Source: Dysgonomonas sp. 216 (GTDB lineage Bacteria; Bacteroidota; Bacteroidia; Bacteroidales; Dysgonomonadaceae). Taken from it: 64,000 bases of DNA. The stretch spans positions 67,211 through 131,210 of the forward strand of contig NZ_QVMM01000010.1 in the NCBI RefSeq assembly GCF_010501065.1, written 5' to 3'. The position numbers and the translations under genes were made by a program. The notes under the pieces were generated by a model. That model worked only from the letters and a program-made list of their open reading frames with translations, was not told the DNA's origin and did not search any database. Shown piece after piece: positions 54,633-63,854 of this stretch. Position 1 is the stretch's first letter. Each line of letters starts with the position of its first letter.

Positions 54633-55433
54633 ATGCCAACCAAATCTCAAACATTTTGGGAGCATTTAGATGAACTACGGGGCTCTTTAATAAAAATAGT
54701 AGTTGCAATAATAATATTTGGTGTAATAGCATTCTTTTTTAAAGAGTGCCTGTTTTGTATTGTTCTTGCCCCTAAATACGACAATTTTATTACTTATTCG
54801 GTATTTCAGAATATCAGCAGCTTTTTTGTATCATCAAATGGAGAAATAGATTCTTTTTCGGTACAATTAATCAATACAGGCCTTGCCGAACAGTTTTTCA
54901 TACATATGAAAGTTGCAATGTATGCCGGAACGTTATGTGTATCCCCTTATATACTGTATTTATTATTTAAGTTTATATCTCCAGCGTTATACAGTAACGA
55001 AAAAAAGTATACTTTAAGAGTAGTTCTGTGCGGATATATTATGTTCCTGTTTGGTGTATTACTTAGCTATTTTCTGATATTTCCGTTAACATTCCGTTTT
55101 TTAGGAACATATCAGGTAAGTACCGAAGTGATTAACATGATATCACTCCATTCTTATATCGACACATTCATGATGCTAAACATTATGATGGGATTAGTAT
55201 TTGAGATTCCTATTCTGTGTTGGCTATTTGCAAAGCTCGGTTTTTTGTCAGCCTCTTTCATGAAAAAATACCGGCGGCATGCAATCACTGTTTTGTTGAT
55301 AATATCGGCTATTATAACGCCTACTACCGATATATTCACACTACTATTAGTAGCCATACCAATGTATTTGCTTTATGAAATCAGTATTCTGATTGTTCAG
55401 CGCACAATAACAATTAAGTCAGTCGATGAATAG
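54633..55433 (+). CDS. tatC: Twin-arginine translocase subunit TatC
   Basis: This 266-residue protein with six membrane helices begins with FWEHLDELRGSLIK, the TatC signature near residue 9. It contains FKFISPALYSNEKKY, FLFGVLLSYFLIFPLTFRFL and the cytoplasmic loop KKYRRHAITVLLIISAIITPTTD. It recognises twin-arginine signal peptides. It follows tatA by 10 bp. The aldo/keto reductase and polyferredoxin upstream carry RR motifs and are probable clients. Confidence 0.96.
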   Translation: MPTKSQTFWEHLDELRGSLIKIVVAIIIFGVIAFFFKECLFCIVLAPKYDNFITYSVFQNISSFFVSSNGEIDSFSVQLINTGLAEQFFIHMKVAMYAGTLCVSPYILYLLFKFISPALYSNEKKYTLRVVLCGYIMFLFGVLLSYFLIFPLTFRFLGTYQVSTEVINMISLHSYIDTFMMLNIMMGLVFEIPILCWLFAKLGFLSASFMKKYRRHAITVLLIISAIITPTTDIFTLLLVAIPMYLLYEISILIVQRTITIKSVDE

Positions 55434-55572
55434 TAATTCTGTCCCCCCTGAGAGATGGGCAATGTAGATATTCATAGATATTCATGCTGTCGGGCATGCC
55501 GAAAGAACAGGAATGGAAAGCAAAACAAGAGTTAATCTCTTTAAATAATGGATAATTGTAGTAACTAAAATA

Positions 55573-55612
55573 AATCAGAAGGCTGTTCGTAAATGAACAG
55601 CCTTCTGATTTT
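55573..55612. terminator. Bidirectional terminator after tatC
   Basis: AATCAGAAGGCTGTTC pairs perfectly with GAACAGCCTTCTGATT (16 bp) around a short loop, with T/A runs at both ends. It serves tatC on the plus strand and the glycosidase-like gene on the minus strand. Confidence 0.92.
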
Positions 55613-55615
55613 AAA

Positions 55616-57283
55616 TTACTGTTTGGTTTCGATAACTTTTTTCTTTACAGAGAAGGTAGAAACAATCTTTTTACCCTCTTTTATAATTACTTTAAAGCTA
55701 TAATCTTTATCTTTTTCAAATATATTACCTGCAGAAAGTTTTACTTCCGTTTTACCATAAGGCTCAATAGCTGGCACTACTCCCTGCCCTATTTCTTTTT
55801 CAACTCCTTCATTTTCATATTGCAATACCAAAGTAGCATTAGGCGAAGCAACCTGTCCGAAATTTTGAACCTCAATATTTATACTAAATCCATCATTTGT
55901 TGATGTAAAAAGAGGAGCACGAGCCGACAACACAGGCTCGATATAATCAACATACGGTAAACGAGCATAACCATAAATAAGCTCTCCCTCCTTAGTTTTT
56001 CCAATAAGTTTAGGTGCAAATTCATCTTCTGTTATACCATTACCTTTTCCGTCGAATGTAACAATCAGGTCATTCCCCGATTTTTCTACTTTCTTCACTT
56101 TACTTCCTCGCCCGAAATTAACCTCGGTTGAAGCCCCAAAGCGTAAAGAGCTTACATCAACATCTGTTTGTGGATTAAAGCCCTTTTCGGCCGCTATCTT
56201 CACTTTTATTGTTTTAGTTTTAGCTGTTATTGGTTTTGAGTCTAATACAGTGAGCAATAATCCGGGATTCAATGGTATAGTTATATTTTTTGAACTGTGA
56301 TTATCATTTGGTTTATCTTCCCATTTTAATGTATCTATTACTGCAAAATTAGCCTGAATAGCTCGTCCGTATTCATCCTGATATACTTTTATTCGTTCAT
56401 ACTTAAACCAATCTTCTTTTTTTCCATCTTTATGAACTGCTACTCCCGGCATATATGCTTCTCCCGGATCGGTAACCCAATTTATACCATCTTTCGATCT
56501 TTGATAAAAAGCTATGCGTCCAAGCCAATCATTAACAATAAGATGATATTGTATATGGTCGCGCCAAATCACAGGATCTTCAAAACGACCTTTAACCGGA
56601 GGATAAACCCGTTTATCAGTTATCTGATTATAGGTCGACAATCCGTCTTTACTTATCCAGATTCCCCCTCCACGGCAAACCATTACATACGAACCATCTT
56701 CACGTTGAGCGAAACTCAAATTAGATAACCCCTCTATTATACGACGGTCGCGCGCATCAAAATCGAATTTGCCATGTACCCAAGGTCCGTCAATAGAATT
56801 AGCTACATATATATTATCAATTACATATAAAACATAACGCCCATCTTTCATCCGGTAAACTTCAGGATTGTGCCCTTTTGCTATTATCTTTTTAGGGACA
56901 AACGGACCTGTTATATTATCACTCACTGCGTCAAACACCAGCGAATTGGGCCAATCCATATGACCTTTTGGCGAATTTTCGAGCCAACCACAAACAAATA
57001 TATGGAACAATCCCTTATCGTCTTTCAATATATTTCCTCCCCAATACGACCAGATATTATTCACATCTTCTATTCCATTATCAATATAACGGGGAATAAC
57101 ATTTTTTGCACCCCATGTCTTACCCGACAGTGTACCTTCTGACATGGGCAAAAACCGATCTATAAATCTGGCTCCACAAACCAAATGTTCCCATTCGGCA
57201 GGACGTGTACGTTCTTCTACCTGAGCAGATAAGTTTGTACCTGCCAATAAAATAATTAATAATAATGTTAATCGAGATTTCAT
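55616..57283 (-). CDS. Secreted beta-propeller glycosidase-like protein with C-terminal beta-sandwich domains
   Basis: This 555-residue protein has a signal peptide (about 1-20, ending NLSAQ). A GH43-like five-bladed propeller follows (about 30-330), with NIWSYWGGNILKDDKGLFHIF, GHNPEVYRMKDGRYVLY and GRFEDPVIWRDHIQYHL, whose Asp and Glu are candidate catalytic residues. Two beta-sandwich regions follow, the last (about 450-540) resembling a CARDB-type domain. It could belong to GH43 or to a related propeller family, and the sugar is unknown. The divergent LacI-type regulator probably controls it. It ends at a strong bidirectional terminator. Confidence 0.75.
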   Translation of the reverse strand: MKSRLTLLLIILLAGTNLSAQVEERTRPAEWEHLVCGARFIDRFLPMSEGTLSGKTWGAKNVIPRYIDNGIEDVNNIWSYWGGNILKDDKGLFHIFVCGWLENSPKGHMDWPNSLVFDAVSDNITGPFVPKKIIAKGHNPEVYRMKDGRYVLYVIDNIYVANSIDGPWVHGKFDFDARDRRIIEGLSNLSFAQREDGSYVMVCRGGGIWISKDGLSTYNQITDKRVYPPVKGRFEDPVIWRDHIQYHLIVNDWLGRIAFYQRSKDGINWVTDPGEAYMPGVAVHKDGKKEDWFKYERIKVYQDEYGRAIQANFAVIDTLKWEDKPNDNHSSKNITIPLNPGLLLTVLDSKPITAKTKTIKVKIAAEKGFNPQTDVDVSSLRFGASTEVNFGRGSKVKKVEKSGNDLIVTFDGKGNGITEDEFAPKLIGKTKEGELIYGYARLPYVDYIEPVLSARAPLFTSTNDGFSINIEVQNFGQVASPNATLVLQYENEGVEKEIGQGVVPAIEPYGKTEVKLSAGNIFEKDKDYSFKVIIKEGKKIVSTFSVKKKVIETKQ

Positions 57284-57418
57284 TTTTATATTAGTATATA
57301 AGTTAAAATAAAGAATCTTCTTTTAAAGACAGAATAGCTAACCTATCTATTTCTGGTGGTATATTATTCTATTTTTTACCAAATATATTATATTGATTAT
57401 AAAGATCGGATTGTAAAT

Positions 57419-57446
57419 GTTGAAATTTCAACGCAAAGGTTTGCGT
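57419..57446. promoter_or_regulatory. Two overlapping palindromes (candidate LacI-type operator)
   Basis: GTTGAAATTTCAAC (57419-57432) is a perfect 14-bp palindrome. ACGCAAA-GG-TTTGCGT (57431-57446) has two perfect 7-bp arms. The second one's right arm contains the TTTG of the regulator's -33 element. Either could bind the LacI-family protein encoded 35 bp downstream. Confidence 0.7.
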
Positions 57447-57470
57447 AAATCTTTTAAATACTTATTTTTG
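57440..57470 (+). promoter_or_regulatory. Promoter of the LacI-type regulator
   Basis: TTTG (57440-57443) is followed after exactly 19 nt by TATTTTTG (57463-57470), a full match to the Bacteroidetes consensus. The ATG is only 10 bp after the -7 box, so the transcript would be nearly leaderless. Confidence 0.7.
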
Positions 57471-57480
57471 TAAGTAAAGC

Positions 57481-58515
57481 ATGAACAAAAAGAAACATAT
57501 TTCGCTAAAAGATATTGCTAGTGAACTTGGTGTATCAATATCTACCGTATCGCGGGCATTAAAAAATAGCCCTGAGATTAGTGCGGAAATGAAAGAAAAA
57601 GTGAAACAACTTGCCCGCAAGTGGAACTACCGTCCCAACCCGTTCGCTATGAGCTTATTAAAAAACTCGCCCCGAATGATTGGAATAATTGTTCCTGATA
57701 TTGTCACTCACTTTTTTTCTTCAATTATTAGTGGTATAAACGATCTGGCTCGAAAAAATAACTATTCGGTAATTATCAGCTCATCTTACGAGCAATACGA
57801 ACTGGAAAAACATATAATCGAAGATTTTGTAAACATCAGGGTTGAGGGTATACTTGCCTGTATATCGCAAGAAACTACTGACTATTCTCATTTCGAAGCC
57901 TTATCTTACCAGAATATACCTTTGGTATTCTTCGATAGGGTTTGCTTAACCGATAAATTCTCTTGCGTAGTTTCGGACAATGCTCATTCATCGCAAAATG
58001 CTACAGAACACTTACTGAATACCGGATCTAAACGTGTGGCATTTCTTGGGGGAGCCAATCATCTTGAGATTGTAAAACAGCGTAAACATGGTTATCTTCA
58101 AACATTACGTAAACGAAAAATACCAATAGAAAGAGAACTTGTTTTTTGTAAACGAATTGGATACGACGAAGGATACCAAGGCTCTCTAAAATTACTAAGC
58201 CAACCTTACCCACCCGATGCTATTCTGGCAATGAACGACAGTCTTGCATTTGGTGCAATGAGAGCTATAAAAGAGCTGAATATGAAGATTCCCGACGATG
58301 TTGCTTTAATAGGCTACACAGACGAAGCTCATTCAAACTATGTTGAACCCGCACTTACATCTGTTACCCATCAAACTTACAAAATGGGAACGGAAGCTTG
58401 CAATTTATTGCTTAAAACTATTAGAGGAGAAAAGAATATTGTAAAAAAAGTTATACCTACCTCCCTGATTGTCAGAAACTCTTCCGATAAGAGACCCGAA
58501 AAGCCAAAGAGGTAG
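57481..58515 (+). CDS. LacI-family transcriptional regulator
   Basis: This 344-residue protein starts with a LacI helix-turn-helix (ISLKDIASELGVSISTVSRALKN at 7-29, then YRPNPFAMSL). The periplasmic-binding-protein-like effector domain (about 60-335) has MIGIIVPDIVTHFFSSIISG, GSKRVAFLGG, DAILAMNDSLAFGAMRA and PALTSVTHQTYKMG. It should repress or activate the divergent glycosidase-like gene in response to a sugar. A palindrome pair over its own -33 element suggests autorepression. Confidence 0.94.
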   Translation: MNKKKHISLKDIASELGVSISTVSRALKNSPEISAEMKEKVKQLARKWNYRPNPFAMSLLKNSPRMIGIIVPDIVTHFFSSIISGINDLARKNNYSVIISSSYEQYELEKHIIEDFVNIRVEGILACISQETTDYSHFEALSYQNIPLVFFDRVCLTDKFSCVVSDNAHSSQNATEHLLNTGSKRVAFLGGANHLEIVKQRKHGYLQTLRKRKIPIERELVFCKRIGYDEGYQGSLKLLSQPYPPDAILAMNDSLAFGAMRAIKELNMKIPDDVALIGYTDEAHSNYVEPALTSVTHQTYKMGTEACNLLLKTIRGEKNIVKKVIPTSLIVRNSSDKRPEKPKR

Positions 58516-58524
58516 TTCTTTCTT

Positions 58525-60288
58525 TTAGTTTTTCTTTATTTTCTGTATATACGATTTACCCGATAACGTTGTAACTTTAATAACGTATATACCCGATTGT
58601 AAATCATTAACCTTTATGTTTTCCTTATTAAATTCGTTCAGAGAAATACTTTTTATTAAAACACCCGTCGGAGTAAATATATTTATCCCTGTTATATCTT
58701 CATTGCTATTTATAAATAATATATCATCTACAGGATTAGGGTAAACCGATATTCCAATATTTTGCTGCTTATCGTCTATACCAACAATAGTATCGGGCAA
58801 TAGTTTTATTCTGTATACTAAAGTCAGATCCGGATATAAAGCGTTATCCATCTGACAAACAAGCTTCTGATTCATATAATCATTACTTATCTTAAATACA
58901 CCGTCTTCCATCTCTGTAACTGTAACTGCTTCGCTTGTTCCTTCCTTATGCCACTGATATGATGTAATATTTCCTTCAACCGAATATTCTTCGCTTAAAT
59001 CAATCTCGGTATTCGCATAAACTTCCCCTCCTTCAATAGTATCCTGCGGAGCATATACCAATTGCCAATAGAAAGAATTATTAAATGTAGGTATAGACGT
59101 AAACTTTAACAGATTATTATTGCACACTAACGATCGGTATAACGTTTCCGAATTATCCATCAATATCGATGTTAACTTGTTATTTGCACAATCAAGATTG
59201 TTTAGATTTTTATTATTAAACAAATTCAATGTTACCAGTTTATTATTGGCGCAGTTTAATTTGAGCAATGCTGTATTAGCAGTTAAATTTAAAGCCGACA
59301 GCTCGTTGCCCGAACAACTCAACGACTCTAAATTCAGATTCTGACTAACATTTAAGCCGCTCATTAGCTTATTATTATTACACCATAAGTATTTTAGCCC
59401 CTGCAACTGCGAAACGCTCAAACCTGCAAGCTGATTATCCGAGCAATCTAAAACTTCCAAATTTTTATTTGTCCCCATAGTTAGCTTATTTCCTACTATG
59501 ATATTGCCCGAACAATATAACGAAATAAGCTTCGTATTTTGCGAAACATTCAGCTCTGCTATATCATTATCGGAACATGCCAATAATTGTAAGTCTTTAT
59601 TATTAGACAGGTTTAACGCCGATATCTGATTTGATCCACATGCCAGAGTTGTCAACAAACTATTATTTGAAACATCCAGATTACTGATCTTATTTTTCGA
59701 GCAAGACAAGTTGGTAAGTTTGGTGTTGCCAGATACGGATAAAACACTGATTTTATTGTCGGAACAATCAAGATAACGCAAGTCGGCATTTGAAGATAAA
59801 TCCAACACATTCAGATCGTTACTCGAGCATTTAAGCTCTTTCAATTTAGAATTTGCATTAACATTTAAAGACTGAAAATTACTACCCGAACAATTCAGAT
59901 ATACCAACTCGCCAAAGTAACTGCAATCGAAATCGCCAGACAGTTTATTAGCTGTCGTCACGTTATAAACAGAAATATCTTTCAGTTCAAATCTCACTAA
60001 TCGGCTGGGCGAATTGATATTCCATTCCCAATCGATTAATACGACACCTTTGTATGCGCTAATTTTCTCAACCCAATCTTCGGACGAATACCACGAAACT
60101 GTATCCGATGCATTTATTCCCAACAAATTCAGATTAGAAGCTCCTGTTACTTCACTTTTTTGGCGAAGTAAATTTCTTAACCCCTCTTTATCTGAATCGT
60201 GGTATGCCTGTGCATTTACAGATTTATTCCAACCAAACAAAATTAAAAATGTAAAGCACAAGCATGTCAAGATAGAGCTTTTCCTCAT
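58525..60288 (-). CDS. Secreted leucine-rich-repeat protein with T9SS sorting domain
   Basis: This 587-residue protein has a signal peptide (about 1-26) and a 50-residue head module (SDKEGLRNLLRQKSEVTG ... LGINASDTVSWYSSEDWV). About 12 leucine-rich repeats of 21 residues follow, of the type L..L.CS.N.IS.LD.S.N..., with many Cys and Asn. Next is an Ig-like segment (about 425-495) and a type-A C-terminal sorting domain (VYPNPVDDILFI ... GIYVIKV). The sorting domain implies type IX secretion and surface attachment. It shares head, repeats and Ig-like segment with the neighbouring 753-residue protein, so the two are paralogues. The ligand is unknown. Confidence 0.85.
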   Translation of the reverse strand: MRKSSILTCLCFTFLILFGWNKSVNAQAYHDSDKEGLRNLLRQKSEVTGASNLNLLGINASDTVSWYSSEDWVEKISAYKGVVLIDWEWNINSPSRLVRFELKDISVYNVTTANKLSGDFDCSYFGELVYLNCSGSNFQSLNVNANSKLKELKCSSNDLNVLDLSSNADLRYLDCSDNKISVLSVSGNTKLTNLSCSKNKISNLDVSNNSLLTTLACGSNQISALNLSNNKDLQLLACSDNDIAELNVSQNTKLISLYCSGNIIVGNKLTMGTNKNLEVLDCSDNQLAGLSVSQLQGLKYLWCNNNKLMSGLNVSQNLNLESLSCSGNELSALNLTANTALLKLNCANNKLVTLNLFNNKNLNNLDCANNKLTSILMDNSETLYRSLVCNNNLLKFTSIPTFNNSFYWQLVYAPQDTIEGGEVYANTEIDLSEEYSVEGNITSYQWHKEGTSEAVTVTEMEDGVFKISNDYMNQKLVCQMDNALYPDLTLVYRIKLLPDTIVGIDDKQQNIGISVYPNPVDDILFINSNEDITGINIFTPTGVLIKSISLNEFNKENIKVNDLQSGIYVIKVTTLSGKSYIQKIKKN

Positions 60289-60384
60289 AATAAAATCGCT
60301 AAATAAAAATATCCCAGGTATACACTATATGTGTCACAAAAACAAAATTAGAACAATAATCAGAACCTCAAAATAATATTAAAG

Positions 60385-62646
60385 CTAATCTTTCATAAAT
60401 TTGAAAGTTAACGTTTTCCCCCCTGTTGTTAAGATATAAGAGCCTTGTGTCAAATCTTTTACAGAAAGCTCCTCTCCTACCGAAACTTTTCTGGATATTA
60501 CCAATCGACCATACATATCATATATATGCAAAACTTCGACTAACGGAGATAATATAGTTATTAAGCTCTGATGCTGATTATAATTTACATAACTATTAAA
60601 ATTATCAGAAATACCAACAATGGTATTAGGATCTTCTAATACTTTCATTTTATAGGTAATAATCAAATCGGGAAATAATTGATTCGAGACCTTACAATAA
60701 ATAAATTCATCAATATAGTCCTCGTCATTACAAACAAACATTCCACCTTCATCCTCTACCTGATCCAATTGTATCTCCTCGTCATTTGCGTTATACCACT
60801 TATATTCCGAAAGAATACCATTTATTTCATATTCGCTAGCGAGGTCTATAGTATCCTTAATTATACCATCTATAACAATCTGCTTTTGTGGATTATAAGA
60901 CGATGTTTCTCTATATGTTATCAGCGGAAGTGTAGAAAACTTAAGAAAGTTATTTGCGCATTTAAAAACCTCGAAACTGTTTAATGATGCCGGAATAATT
61001 ACAGACTCCAAATTATTGTCAGAAGCGTTAAATCTGCGGCAACGAAAATTGGCTGAGAAATCGATATCTTTCAATTTGTTCGAATAACAGTCAATGTGTA
61101 CTAGTTTCGAATCCGCACCCTGTGGCAAAATTAAATCCTCTAATTCGTTTCCGTTACAATATAAACTTTCTAAAAGGTTGTTATTCGATAAATTTAACGA
61201 CGAAATATTGGTTCCTGTTACCGAAAGCTCTTTCAGTTGCATATTATTAGACAAATCTAAAGTCTTTACATTGCTGTTCGCAATTTTTAAGGACTTCAAA
61301 TATGTAAAAGACGAGCAATCCATCCCCCATACAATAGTATTAGGAGCAACACCTGTAAAATCTATCGAATTTATTCTGTAAAATTCACCATTGTCATCCA
61401 ACCCCCATTCTATATTATTGGCAAGAGCATCAATCCACAATTTTGAAGTGTACCAACCCAAAGTATCGGCCTGAGTTAAATTCATATACTCGAAATTTGC
61501 TTTTCCATCTATTGCCGACCGACTACGCATAAACTGACGAAGAGCCTCCAACTCCGACGAATTGTAATTATCGAGGCTATTGCTATCCTGTATCCTTACC
61601 TTATAGATAAGAGTCAAACTAGGACAAACGGGATTTGTAACCTCGCAAGTTAGATTTGTTCTTAAATAAGAATTGTCATTGCATACAAAAACACCATTTG
61701 CAACCGTTGTTAATGATATAGCCGTACCATTGCTATCGTACCATTTATAAACCGAAGGAGAACCCTTAACTGTATATTCGCTGCTGATATCAATATTTTC
61801 GCCAACATTAACAGTCAATTCAATATCTTTTTGAGGAGTATACCACGATATATAAGAAAAATTGACCTGAGGCATTGTTGAAAATTTCAAACAATTTTTC
61901 GAACAACTGAAGTATTGATAAGCAGGAACGGGAGAAGGCAATACTATATTTTCGAGATAGTTCAATGCCAATCCAACAGTTTTCAGATTTGGGTTAGCCG
62001 ATAAATCGATAGTCTTCAATTTATTGTCCCCAATATAAGCGGTAACAAGATTAACGTTTTTCGATAAATCGATAGCTTTTAATTTATTGTTATTACAATT
62101 AATAGTAGACAATTTATTTCCGTCTCCTTGAGGCAAAATTAAACTTTCCTGCTTCGAATTCGAAAAGCACGAAAGATTTTCAATATTGACATTCGTACTT
62201 GCATCCAATTCCGAAATCCAAGTATCAGTAATATATAATTCATCTAAATTGACGTTAGACGAGATCAAAACTTTATCAATTCCCGTACCTTTTAGTTTCA
62301 ATTTGCTCAACAATCCAAAATGCGAACAATCCAATACACCACCCAACTGTCTGGCTTTATCGAATTGTAAATACAAATAGCTTAACCTTTCCAAGCGCGA
62401 AACAGGATCGTAAATCCAGCTTAAATAACCATTATCGCATAAAGTATAAACCCAGTTTTCGGTTGTTTGCCAATCTATAGTATCCGAAACAGCCAACCCG
62501 AGTTCTTCAAAATTCGAACGTCCTTCGTTTATCGATGACTGGCGAAGAAATACCCGTAGAGCCTCCTTGTCTTCTTCGTAAAAGTCTAAAGCCATCACAC
62601 TCTCTACGCCCAATAAAATTATCAGAATAAGTAAAAGTTTTTTCAT
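60385..62646 (-). CDS. Secreted leucine-rich-repeat protein with internal duplication and T9SS sorting domain
   Basis: This 753-residue protein has a signal peptide (about 1-19). It contains two tandem copies of the same unit: a head module (KEALRVFLRQSSINEG ... GLAVSDTIDW, and SELEALRQFMRSRSAIDG ... NLTQADTLGW), then leucine-rich repeats, then an Ig-like segment (SEYTVKGSPSVYKWYDSNG and SEYEINGILSEYKWYNAND). It ends with a type-A sorting domain (LHIYDMYGRLVISRKV ... LTQGSYIL). Its repeats are fewer and less regular than those of its paralogue 96 bp away. Duplication within and between the genes points to expansion of a surface-exposed recognition unit. Confidence 0.85.
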   Translation of the reverse strand: MKKLLLILIILLGVESVMALDFYEEDKEALRVFLRQSSINEGRSNFEELGLAVSDTIDWQTTENWVYTLCDNGYLSWIYDPVSRLERLSYLYLQFDKARQLGGVLDCSHFGLLSKLKLKGTGIDKVLISSNVNLDELYITDTWISELDASTNVNIENLSCFSNSKQESLILPQGDGNKLSTINCNNNKLKAIDLSKNVNLVTAYIGDNKLKTIDLSANPNLKTVGLALNYLENIVLPSPVPAYQYFSCSKNCLKFSTMPQVNFSYISWYTPQKDIELTVNVGENIDISSEYTVKGSPSVYKWYDSNGTAISLTTVANGVFVCNDNSYLRTNLTCEVTNPVCPSLTLIYKVRIQDSNSLDNYNSSELEALRQFMRSRSAIDGKANFEYMNLTQADTLGWYTSKLWIDALANNIEWGLDDNGEFYRINSIDFTGVAPNTIVWGMDCSSFTYLKSLKIANSNVKTLDLSNNMQLKELSVTGTNISSLNLSNNNLLESLYCNGNELEDLILPQGADSKLVHIDCYSNKLKDIDFSANFRCRRFNASDNNLESVIIPASLNSFEVFKCANNFLKFSTLPLITYRETSSYNPQKQIVIDGIIKDTIDLASEYEINGILSEYKWYNANDEEIQLDQVEDEGGMFVCNDEDYIDEFIYCKVSNQLFPDLIITYKMKVLEDPNTIVGISDNFNSYVNYNQHQSLITILSPLVEVLHIYDMYGRLVISRKVSVGEELSVKDLTQGSYILTTGGKTLTFKFMKD

Positions 62647-62699
62647 TTTATGCTTTTTGTTAAAGTTTATGCAATGTTTTAATTATGATGGAAGACAAA

Positions 62700-63854
62700 T
62701 TAATCTTCGTCTTCCATATAAAAGAATCCATTTTCGTCTACCTCAAAATCTTCGTCATCCGAATCATCCTCAACAACAAAATCTTCGTCCTCTTCAAATT
62801 CAACAGTTTTTATATCTAAATTACGATGAGTAATATGTTTGCCTTTATCCTTTTCGTAATCTCCATCCTTATTCAGTTCGCCCCACAACATATCCTTAAG
62901 CTGCTGTATATTGTAATTTGTAACCGAAGATATAAATATGTGTGGAATATCGGGTAAATCTTCTTTCATCGCTGCAATCAGCTCATCGTCTAACATATCC
63001 GATTTCGAAATGGCAAGGATACGTCTTTTATCAAGAAGTTCGGGATTGAATTGAGTCAACTCGTTCAGCAAAATCCTATATTCGGCATGTATATCGTCGG
63101 CATCGGCCGGAACAAGAAACAACAGTAACGAATTTCGTTCGATATGCCTCAAAAACCTATGTCCGAGCCCCTTTCCTTCGCTAGCCCCTTCTATAATACC
63201 GGGAATATCGGCCATAACAAATGAACGAAGATCGCGATAACTTACAATTCCTAAATTAGGTTCAAGTGTTGTAAACGGATAATTAGCAATTTTAGGCTTA
63301 GCAGCAGTCATTACCGATAATAATGTCGATTTTCCGGCATTAGGAAATCCTACCAAGCCAACATCGGCTAGAACTTTAAGTTCCAGAATTATTCTTCTTT
63401 CCTCGTACGGTTCTCCCGGCTGTGCATATCGTGGAGCCTGATTTGTTGGTGTTTTAAAATGGTTGTTACCACGGCCTCCTCTACCTCCTCGCAGAATAAT
63501 AACTTCTTGCCCATCGTCTGTTATATCACACAGATATTCACCTGTTTCCGCATCATAAGCTACAGTACCACAAGGAACATCTATAATCTTCGAATCGCCT
63601 TTTTTACCGGAACATAACCTTCCCGATCCGCTTTCTCCGTGTCCGGCCAGTATATGCCGCTGAAATCTCAAGTGTAGCAAGGTCCAATAGTTACGGTTGC
63701 CTCTAAGTATAATATGCCCGCCATCGCCGCCATCGCCGCCATCGGGTCCCCCTTTGGGTATATACTTTTCGCGACGGAAATGAGTAGAACCTCTTCCCCC
63801 CTTACCCGAACGGCAATATATCTTTACATAATCTACAAAATTCGAATCGCTCAT
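62700..63854 (-). CDS. obg: GTPase Obg
   Basis: This 384-residue protein has the Gly-rich Obg fold (about 1-158, [34 protein letters not shown]). The G-domain (about 159-330) has G1 GFPNAGKST, switch [13 protein letters not shown]3 DIPGI and G4 SKSD. A highly acidic C-terminal tail (about 345-384) is typical of Bacteroidetes Obg. It acts in 50S ribosome assembly and stress control. The first 20 residues match the family start. Upstream, 146 bp to the window edge show no recognised gene. Confidence 0.96.
   Translation of the reverse strand: MSDSNFVDYVKIYCRSGKGGRGSTHFRREKYIPKGGPDGGDGGDGGHIILRGNRNYWTLLHLRFQRHILAGHGESGSGRLCSGKKGDSKIIDVPCGTVAYDAETGEYLCDITDDGQEVIILRGGRGGRGNNHFKTPTNQAPRYAQPGEPYEERRIILELKVLADVGLVGFPNAGKSTLLSVMTAAKPKIANYPFTTLEPNLGIVSYRDLRSFVMADIPGIIEGASEGKGLGHRFLRHIERNSLLLFLVPADADDIHAEYRILLNELTQFNPELLDKRRILAISKSDMLDDELIAAMKEDLPDIPHIFISSVTNYNIQQLKDMLWGELNKDGDYEKDKGKHITHRNLDIKTVEFEEDEDFVVEDDSDDEDFEVDENGFFYMEDED

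Noticed and set aside
58525..60288. Tandem 63-bp DNA periodicity in the leucine-rich-repeat gene as a CRISPR-like or satellite repeat
   Set aside because: The periodicity is explained by 21-residue protein repeats. The DNA units diverge too much for a CRISPR or satellite.
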